Positions 7,001 through 10,501 of a DNA stretch of 10,501 nt are shown piece after piece. The notes beneath the pieces are model-generated. The model was given only the letters and a program-made list of their open reading frames with translations. It ran no database searches and had not been told where the DNA came from. Origin of the DNA: Campylobacteraceae bacterium (GTDB taxonomy: Bacteria > Campylobacterota > Campylobacteria > Campylobacterales > Campylobacteraceae); assembly GCA_031290675.1 (NCBI GenBank), contig JAITNC010000107.1, positions 1-10,501 on the forward strand. The letters run 5' to 3'. Position 1 is the stretch's first letter. Each line of letters starts with the position of its first letter. The position numbers were made by a program, and so were the translations under genes.

Positions 7001-7032
7001 TTTTAACTGTATGGTATTCCATACGGTTAAAA
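7001..7032. repeat. Near-perfect 14-bp inverted repeat (operator-like palindrome)
   Basis: The arms are TTTTAACTGTATGG (7001-7014) and CCATACGGTTAAAA (7019-7032), separated by TATT. They match at 13 of 14 positions, and the mismatch still allows a G-U pair. It is not followed by a U-tract on either strand, so it does not read as a terminator. It sits between the KilA-N gene and accA, and a plus-strand TATAAT lies 18 bases beyond it. A dimeric regulator site or a mobile-element remnant are both possible. Confidence 0.7.
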
Positions 7033-7050
7033 TCGGAATTGCACAAATTT

Positions 7051-7095
7051 TATAATGAGTATCCATTTTGCGTCATGGCTTCAGCGAAGCCGTGA
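7051..7095 (+). promoter_or_regulatory. Plus-strand TATAAT followed by a hairpin; possible short transcript
   Basis: TATAAT at 7051-7056 is followed by a 10-bp stem TCATGGCTTC-agc-GAAGCCGTGA (7073-7095) and a T-rich stretch TAAGTTTTGTGTG. A promoter and hairpin this close could make a very short RNA pointing at the 3' end of accA. The hairpin also resembles the dispersed repeat family at 7127-7166, so it may only be another degenerate copy. No open reading frame of useful length follows. Confidence 0.25.
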
Positions 7096-7126
7096 GCATC
7101 TAAGTTTTGTGTGTGTTGATAAAGAA

Positions 7127-7166
7127 GTGGATTGCCGCGCCGCGAGTACGCTCCTCGCAATGACGG
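7127..7166 (-). repeat. Dispersed palindromic repeat, copy 1
   Basis: On the minus strand this begins CCGTCATTGCGAGGAGCGTA and ends GGCAATCCAC, with ATTGC/GCAAT ends forming an imperfect hairpin. It matches the copy at 10127-10163 almost throughout, differing mainly by three extra bases in the middle. It lies in the 309-base gap between the KilA-N gene and accA, just after the accA stop, and may act as a 3' hairpin for accA. I see no gene in 6879-7187. Confidence 0.75.
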
Positions 7167-7187
7167 AGCGGGCGCAAATAGACTAAA

Positions 7188-8126
7188 CTACTCCTCTTTA
7201 TATGCACCAAAAGAGAGTATGCGCTCATATCGCTTGTTTAGTCTTGTTTTGCTATCTTGTGTGTCCAAAAATTGAAGAGCTTGAATGATGTAGTTACCCA
7301 CGACAGATATGGCGCTCTCTTTATCTCTGTGCGCTCCTATCAGCGGTTCGGCGATGACATCGTCTATAAGTTCCAGACTTTTAAGGTCTTCGGCTGTTAT
7401 GCGCATAGCTTTTGTGGCGCTCTCCTGCTTCGTAGGGTCATTCCACAATATAGCAGCGCAGCCTTCGGGAGAAATGACGGAAAACACCGAATACTTCATC
7501 ATAGCTACTCTATCCGCTACGCCCATAGCCAACGCACCGCCGCTGCCGCCTTCGCCTATGACGATAGAGATGGTCTTGGTGTTGAGCTGACTTAGTTCAT
7601 ACAGGTTTCTTGCGATAGCTTCGCTCTGTCCGCGCTCTTCCGCTCCTACGCCCGGGTATGCGCCCGGAGTGTCCACGAAAAATACGACAGGAAGTGAGAA
7701 TTTTTCAGCCAATTTGCAAACTCTCAGCACTTTTCTGTAGCCTTCAGGGTGAGGCATACCAAAGTTGCGTCTGATTTTGTTTTTTGTGCCTCTGCCTTTT
7801 TGCTCGCCTATCATGACTATCTTGCGTCCGACAAAACTTCCGACATAACAGACTATGGAGGCGTCGTCCCCGAACGCTCTATCGCCGTGAAGCTCGTAAT
7901 AATCGTTCAAAAGCGCTCTCATATAGTCTATAGCGTATGGCCTGTCAGGGTGACGGGCAAGTTGGAGTTTTTGGTAATCACTCAAGTTTTTGTAAGTTTT
8001 AGCGACCTCTTTTTCAAGGTTTTTTTGCAAAATCTCAACAGCAGGGTCATCATCTTTTATCTTAGCTGCTGAAAGCTCCTCGTCTATCTGTTTGATATGT
8101 TTTTCAAAGTCAAGATATGTCGCCAA
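7188..8126 (-). CDS. accA: Acetyl-CoA carboxylase carboxyltransferase subunit alpha
   Basis: A 312-residue cytoplasmic subunit. With AccD it transfers the carboxyl group from biotin on AccB to acetyl-CoA, giving malonyl-CoA for fatty-acid synthesis. It is full length and strongly conserved: [14 protein letters not shown] (56-69), [20 protein letters not shown] (107-126), [20 protein letters not shown] (149-168), and the acyl-CoA oxyanion region [18 protein letters not shown] (190-207) with [13 protein letters not shown] (216-228). The start is TTG, one base after the fabF stop, with no ribosome site of its own. The N-terminus [10 protein letters not shown] matches Campylobacter AccA and no in-frame ATG lies nearby, so TTG is preferred. 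Translation probably depends on ribosomes finishing fabF. It is the last gene of the acpP-fabF-accA block. Confidence 0.96.
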   Translation of the reverse strand: MATYLDFEKHIKQIDEELSAAKIKDDDPAVEILQKNLEKEVAKTYKNLSDYQKLQLARHPDRPYAIDYMRALLNDYYELHGDRAFGDDASIVCYVGSFVGRKIVMIGEQKGRGTKNKIRRNFGMPHPEGYRKVLRVCKLAEKFSLPVVFFVDTPGAYPGVGAEERGQSEAIARNLYELSQLNTKTISIVIGEGGSGGALAMGVADRVAMMKYSVFSVISPEGCAAILWNDPTKQESATKAMRITAEDLKSLELIDDVIAEPLIGAHRDKESAISVVGNYIIQALQFLDTQDSKTRLNKRYERILSFGAYKEE

Positions 8127-8127
8127 A

Positions 8128-9345
8128 CTATTTCACTTTTTTAAATATTATCACGCCGTTTGTGCCGCCAAAACCAAATGAGTTACTCATAACGGTTTCT
8201 ATTTCGGCATATCTGGCAGTGTTTGGTATGTAGTCCAAATCGCACTCAGGGTCTTTGACCTCTTGGTTTATCGTAGGCGGAAGTACGCCCGCATTTAACG
8301 CCATGATGGATATGACAGCTTCTATCGCGCCGGCCGCTCCCAGACAGTGTCCCGTCTGCCCTTTGGTAGAGCTTATCGGAGGTGGGTTTTTGAAGATAGA
8401 CTTGATAGCCATGGTTTCGTACAGGTCGTTGTATTTTGTGCTTGTTCCGTGTGCGTTGATATAGTCAACACTCTCAAGGTTTGCCATCTTCAAAGCCGCT
8501 CTCATAGCCCTTCTAGCACCCTCGCCTTCAGGGGCCGGCGTAGTGATATGGTTGGCGTCCCCGCTCTCTCCAAATCCTACTATCTCGGCGTAAATCTTCG
8601 CACCCCTCGCCACAGCGTCCTCGTAAGTTTCAAGTATCAACGCTCCTGCGCCCTCGCCCATGACAAAGCCATCTCGCTCATTGTCAAACGGACGGGAAGC
8701 TTTTTGCGGCTCGTCATTTCTCGTGGACAACGCTCTCATGGCGGCAAATCCGGCTATACCTATGTCGCATATAGCAGACTCTGCGCCTACTACCAACATC
8801 TTATCAGCTCCGCCGACAGCGATAGTTTTAAAGGCCTCATTTATAGCGTGAACTCCAGCCGCACACGCTGTAACAGAAGCGAGGTTCGGGCCTTTTAGTC
8901 CGTATTGGATAGATACAAAACCACCAAGCATATTTATAAGGGAGGAGGGTATAAAAAACGGAGATACTTTTCGCGGGCCTCTTGTGTGGGAAGCGACAGA
9001 GTTTTTTTCTATATTTGGAAGTCCGCCGATACCGGCAGCCGAGCTTACACCAAATCTATCGGCGTCAAATTCTTGAATATTTGCGTCTTTGAGGGCGTCT
9101 TGGGCTGCTTTGAGACCAAGCTGTATAAATCTGTCAGCTTTTTTGACCTCTTTGCCATCCAAAACGACTTCAGGGTCAAAGCCTTCCACCTCGCCTGCTA
9201 TCGTAACAGGGTGATTGGAAGCGTCAAACAGAGCAATTCTTTTAATGCCACTTTTGCCTTCAACTATGGCTTTAAAAGAACTCTCTTTGTCAAGCCCTAC
9301 ACAATTTATCATACCCATACCCGTAACAACAACTCTCTTTAACAT
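8128..9345 (-). CDS. fabF: 3-oxoacyl-ACP synthase II (beta-ketoacyl-ACP synthase II)
   Basis: A 405-residue cytoplasmic thiolase-fold enzyme that condenses malonyl-ACP with acyl-ACP to lengthen fatty acids, including unsaturated ones. Catalytic residues are visible: nucleophile Cys161 ([11 protein letters not shown]), His299 (NAHGTST), Lys328 (STKGQTGH) and His333 (GHCLGAAGA). The glycine-rich [11 protein letters not shown] loop is at 388-398. Length and motif spacing are normal for FabF. The ATG at 9345 is preceded by AAAGG at eight-base spacing. It lies 75 bases downstream of acpP, its carrier partner, with a hairpin terminator between them, so it is probably expressed by read-through from the acpP promoter. 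The stop is one base from the accA start. Confidence 0.97.
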   Translation of the reverse strand: MLKRVVVTGMGMINCVGLDKESSFKAIVEGKSGIKRIALFDASNHPVTIAGEVEGFDPEVVLDGKEVKKADRFIQLGLKAAQDALKDANIQEFDADRFGVSSAAGIGGLPNIEKNSVASHTRGPRKVSPFFIPSSLINMLGGFVSIQYGLKGPNLASVTACAAGVHAINEAFKTIAVGGADKMLVVGAESAICDIGIAGFAAMRALSTRNDEPQKASRPFDNERDGFVMGEGAGALILETYEDAVARGAKIYAEIVGFGESGDANHITTPAPEGEGARRAMRAALKMANLESVDYINAHGTSTKYNDLYETMAIKSIFKNPPPISSTKGQTGHCLGAAGAIEAVISIMALNAGVLPPTINQEVKDPECDLDYIPNTARYAEIETVMSNSFGFGGTNGVIIFKKVK

Positions 9346-9381
9346 ACGCTATACCTTTAAAATATATTTATTGATAAAAGG

Positions 9382-9411
9382 AAAATCCCGCCGTTTTTAC
9401 AGCGGGCTTTT
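9382..9411 (-). terminator. Hairpin terminator/attenuator between acpP and fabF
   Basis: On the minus strand AAAA-g-CCCGCTGT, an AAAA loop and ACGGCGGG-a-TTTT form an 8-bp GC-rich stem with one G-U pair. It is extended by four A-U pairs and followed by a CCTTTT run. This is a good intrinsic terminator starting nine bases after the acpP stop. No separate promoter for fabF is evident, so partial read-through would give much acpP message and less fabF-accA message. Confidence 0.75.
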
Positions 9412-9420
9412 AGTAGAAAA

Positions 9421-9654
9421 TTATTTGTTGTGTGTTTCAATATATTTAATTACATCATTGACGGTAACGATTTTTTCGGCGTCAGTATCAGGAATCTCAA
9501 TATCAAATTTCTCCTCCAAAGCCATAACAAGCTCAACAACGTCAAGCGAGTCAGCTCCCAAGTCCTCAACAAATTTAGATTCTTCTTTTACCTCTGCTGG
9601 GTTTACATTTAACTGCTCTACTACAACTTCTTTGACATCGTCAAATAGCGCCAT
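9421..9654 (-). CDS. acpP: Acyl carrier protein
   Basis: A 77-residue acidic four-helix protein that carries growing fatty-acyl chains on a phosphopantetheine arm. The attachment site is Ser36 in the canonical [16 protein letters not shown] motif (33-48), followed by [13 protein letters not shown] (49-61). Length and charge are typical. AAGGAG lies six bases before the ATG, a stronger ribosome site than those of fabF and accA. An extended -10 promoter is just upstream. It is the first gene of acpP-fabF-accA. Confidence 0.97.
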   Translation of the reverse strand: MALFDDVKEVVVEQLNVNPAEVKEESKFVEDLGADSLDVVELVMALEEKFDIEIPDTDAEKIVTVNDVIKYIETHNK

Positions 9655-9681
9655 GTGCTACTCCTTAAAAAATTTAGCACT

Positions 9682-9690
9682 ATTTTAGCA
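9682..9690 (-). promoter_or_regulatory. Extended -10 promoter of acpP (TGcTAAAAT)
   Basis: The minus strand reads TGCTAAAAT, an extended -10 element, ending 27 bases before the acpP ATG. The start would be near 9675, with a short leader holding AAGGAG. A/T-rich DNA with AAGCTT repeats lies upstream, and no -35 box stands out. It probably drives acpP strongly and fabF-accA by read-through. Confidence 0.55.
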
Positions 9691-9790
9691 AAATAAGCTT
9701 AAAAGCTTTTTGAAAGCTATGTTTATAGATAGCTTACACCCTCTTTTCTTATCTTAAACTCTTCACAAACACATATTTTCTGCACTTGTG

Positions 9791-9818
9791 CGTCATTGCG
9801 GTGAGCCGAAAGCCCACC
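9791..9818 (+). repeat. Dispersed palindromic repeat, degenerate copy
   Basis: CGTCATTGCGGTGAGCCGAA and the following AGCCCACC share the CGTCATTGCG head with the other copies, but the tail is divergent. A GTGAGCCGAAAGCCCAC segment could form a small stem. It lies nine bases before a better copy in the same orientation. Confidence 0.45.
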
Positions 9819-9826
9819 CTCCTCCT

Positions 9827-9862
9827 CCGTCATTGCGAGCTTGTACTCAAGCGTGACGATCT
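9827..9862 (+). repeat. Dispersed palindromic repeat, copy 2
   Basis: It begins CCGTCATTGCGAGC, contains an imperfect inverted repeat GAGCTTGTACTCAAGC and ends GTGACGATCT. The head is identical to the minus-strand copies at 7127-7166 and 10127-10163, but the orientation is opposite and the loop differs. Confidence 0.6.
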
Positions 9863-9875
9863 CAGCTCTCTTGGT

Positions 9876-9903
9876 GCTACTTTCTTTTCCGAAAGAAAGT
9901 AGC
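9876..9903. repeat. Perfect 12-bp hairpin GCTACTTTCTTT / AAAGAAAGTAGC
   Basis: Two perfect 12-base arms are separated by TCCG. There is no U-tract after it on either strand, so a terminator role is doubtful. It directly follows repeat copy 2 and may be part of the same composite intergenic repeat. Confidence 0.7.
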
Positions 9904-9956
9904 CTTCTTGCTTGCAAGTAGCGAGCGAAGCGAAGCTAAAATAAACTCCCCCTAAG

Positions 9957-10078
9957 TGTAACTGTCCTTCGGATACCCTGCGCATTTTCGTGTTGATAGG
10001 CAGCTCGCAAACTCACTCAGTCGTTCAAACAGTCCTCGCTCTTTATCCTATCAACACTTTAAATACTTGGCAGTTACA
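9957..10078. repeat. Nested inverted repeats forming a 122-base structured element
   Basis: Outer arms TGTAACTGtCC (9957-9967) and GGCAGTTACA (10069-10078) pair with one bulged base. Inner arms GTGTTGATAGG (9990-10000) and CCTATCAACAC (10047-10057) are a perfect 11-bp match. The middle (10001-10046) contains the complement of a GAGCGAGGACTGTTTGAACG-type sequence. Nested pairing over 120 bases suggests either a composite dispersed repeat or a structured RNA. No coding frame or transposase is present. Confidence 0.6.
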
Positions 10079-10087
10079 ACGGGGCTA

Positions 10088-10126
10088 ACAGCAAACTGCG
10101 TTTGCTGTATTTTGCTGACGCAAAAT
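10088..10126. repeat. Two adjacent perfect hairpins
   Basis: ACAGCAAAC-tgc-GTTTGCTGT (10088-10108) is followed without a gap by ATTTTGC-tgac-GCAAAAT (10109-10126). Both stems are perfect (9 and 7 bp). They abut the repeat copy at 10127, making a chain of three hairpins. Confidence 0.65.
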
Positions 10127-10163
10127 GTGGATTGCCACGTCGCTACGCTCCTCGCAATGACGG
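10127..10163 (-). repeat. Dispersed palindromic repeat, copy 3
   Basis: On the minus strand it starts CCGTCATTGCGAGGAGCGTA and ends GGCAATCCAC. It matches the copy at 7127-7166 at both ends and through most of the middle, but is three bases shorter. This is the clearest evidence that the element is a true repeat family. Confidence 0.75.
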
Positions 10164-10259
10164 CAAACACCAAATTTACAAAATTTTAGCGACGTAATTT
10201 TGCACGATAATGAGGCGCAAATGAAGCCTTACAAATAAAACCACCCCGCCCTTCGCTCC

Positions 10260-10276
10260 CCCCTCCGCAGGAGGGG
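10260..10276. repeat. Short GC-rich hairpin CCCCTCC-gca-GGAGGGG
   Basis: A perfect 7-bp all-GC stem but for one A-T pair, with a 3-base loop. It is followed by AATTAGT on the plus strand, so it is not a standard intrinsic terminator. It lies inside the repeat-rich region. Confidence 0.5.
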
Positions 10277-10356
10277 AATTAGTGAGCGAGCGCGGCGAAA
10301 TTGCAACGATGTTAGCGTGCGAAAGAGCGAGCTAAAAATTGTAAAAGACAAGGTTA

Positions 10357-10408
10357 GGAGATTTTACAAAGGCTCGACATGGCGTAAAATCTCCGTATAG
10401 TCCTTTTT
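10357..10408 (+). terminator. Terminator-like hairpin before the right-edge gene
   Basis: The perfect 11-bp arms GGAGATTTTAC (10357-10367) and GTAAAATCTCC (10384-10394) enclose a 16-base loop. T-rich DNA follows (a run of six T at 10403-10408, more further on). The gap before the T-run and the A/T-rich stem make it a weak intrinsic terminator. No plus-strand gene precedes it in the window. Confidence 0.4.
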
Positions 10409-10448
10409 TCTCTTTTTGTACCCTTTCAGTCCTTTTTTTTAAATCATT

Positions 10449-10457
10449 TGATATCAT
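10449..10457 (+). promoter_or_regulatory. Possible extended -10 box (TGaTATCAT) for the right-edge gene
   Basis: TGATATCAT ends 28 bases before the ATG at 10486 and follows a long T-rich tract (10422-10440), as is usual upstream of Campylobacterota sigma-70 -10 boxes. The start would be near 10464, giving a leader with TGGGAG. TGATATCA is also a palindrome, so this may be chance. Confidence 0.4.
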
Positions 10458-10485
10458 CAGCATAGTTTTTTCTGGGAGCTTTTAA

Positions 10486-10501
10486 ATGCAGACTTTTGCG
10501 A
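10486..10501 (+). CDS. Unidentified protein, first five codons only
   Basis: ATG at 10486-10488 opens MQTFA and runs off the right edge. GGGAG (10474-10478) lies seven bases upstream, and a possible extended -10 box is present. Five residues cannot identify the product. The gene would be divergent from acpP across the repeat-rich region. Confidence 0.55.

Larger units (their letters stand above)
9721..10485. other. Repeat-rich intergenic region without a convincing gene
   Basis: About 765 bases between the divergent acpP and the gene starting at 10486. I see no frame with a ribosome site and protein-like composition. A 64-codon minus-strand frame (9723-9917) runs straight through repeat copies and looks accidental. 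The region holds at least eight hairpins or repeat copies, listed separately. It also holds stretches of GCGAGCGAAGCGAAGC type (9921-9936), typical of dispersed intergenic repeats. Confidence 0.7.

Noticed and set aside
5934..7187. A phage or defence island around the KilA-N gene
   Set aside because: Only one accessory-type gene is present. Neighbours are petC and accA, with no integrase, toxin, nuclease or structural phage gene.
8347..8898. 183-codon plus-strand frame opposite fabF
   Set aside because: It lies wholly inside fabF on the other strand, has no ribosome site and its translation has no recognisable family. fabF is unmistakable.
9215..9688. 157-codon plus-strand frame spanning acpP and the fabF start
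   Set aside because: The Ser/Thr-rich translation is the antisense of acpP and its promoter; no ribosome site.
9723..9917. 64-codon minus-strand frame upstream of acpP
   Set aside because: It consists largely of dispersed repeat copies and a hairpin, with no ribosome site or family resemblance.
9721..10485. CRISPR array or tRNA in the repeat-rich region
   Set aside because: Repeats are few, unevenly spaced and in both orientations, with no regular spacers; no cloverleaf-like sequence was found.

Overview
The window looks like a chromosome segment from a member of the Campylobacterota (former Epsilonproteobacteria). This rests on three things: a petABC operon with a di-heme cytochrome c subunit, the acpP-fabF-accA gene order, and an AccA that begins [10 protein letters not shown] like the Campylobacter proteins. 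Promoters fit as well, with clear TATAAT-like -10 boxes and no obvious -35 boxes. I cannot place it to genus. The genes look like housekeeping genes of a free-living or respiring bacterium. The accessory-looking material is one KilA-N gene and repeat-rich intergenic DNA.

Layout. Positions 1-2921 are a minus-strand run, read right to left: a short nucleoside-phosphorylase-family protein, an SPL-like radical SAM protein overlapping it, an outer-membrane phospholipase A (pldA), then the first 19 codons of an unidentified gene with its own promoter. Positions 3059-5933 are the plus-strand petABC operon: Rieske protein, full-length cytochrome b and di-heme cytochrome c, tightly packed and followed by a hairpin. 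At 6039-6878 a minus-strand KilA-N protein stands alone, with palindromes in its upstream region. Positions 7188-9654 are the minus-strand fatty-acid block acpP-fabF-accA, with a hairpin terminator or attenuator between acpP and fabF. Positions 9721-10485 hold no convincing gene but many hairpins and copies of a dispersed palindromic repeat. A plus-strand gene begins at 10486 and runs off the end.

How the genes work together. PetABC should oxidise quinol and pass electrons to a periplasmic c-type cytochrome while moving protons. The Rieske protein lacks the Ser and Tyr that raise cluster potential in mitochondrial-type complexes, and cytochrome b has the wider, b6f-like spacing of its second haem-ligand pair. 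Both fit a menaquinol-oxidising complex. AcpP, FabF and AccA supply the acyl carrier, chain elongation and malonyl-CoA formation for fatty-acid synthesis. PldA would hydrolyse phospholipids in the outer membrane.

I found no rRNA, tRNA, CRISPR array, complete insertion sequence or recognisable multi-gene defence system. The most unusual parts are the palindromes around the KilA-N gene and the structured repeat cluster at 9.8-10.4 kb.
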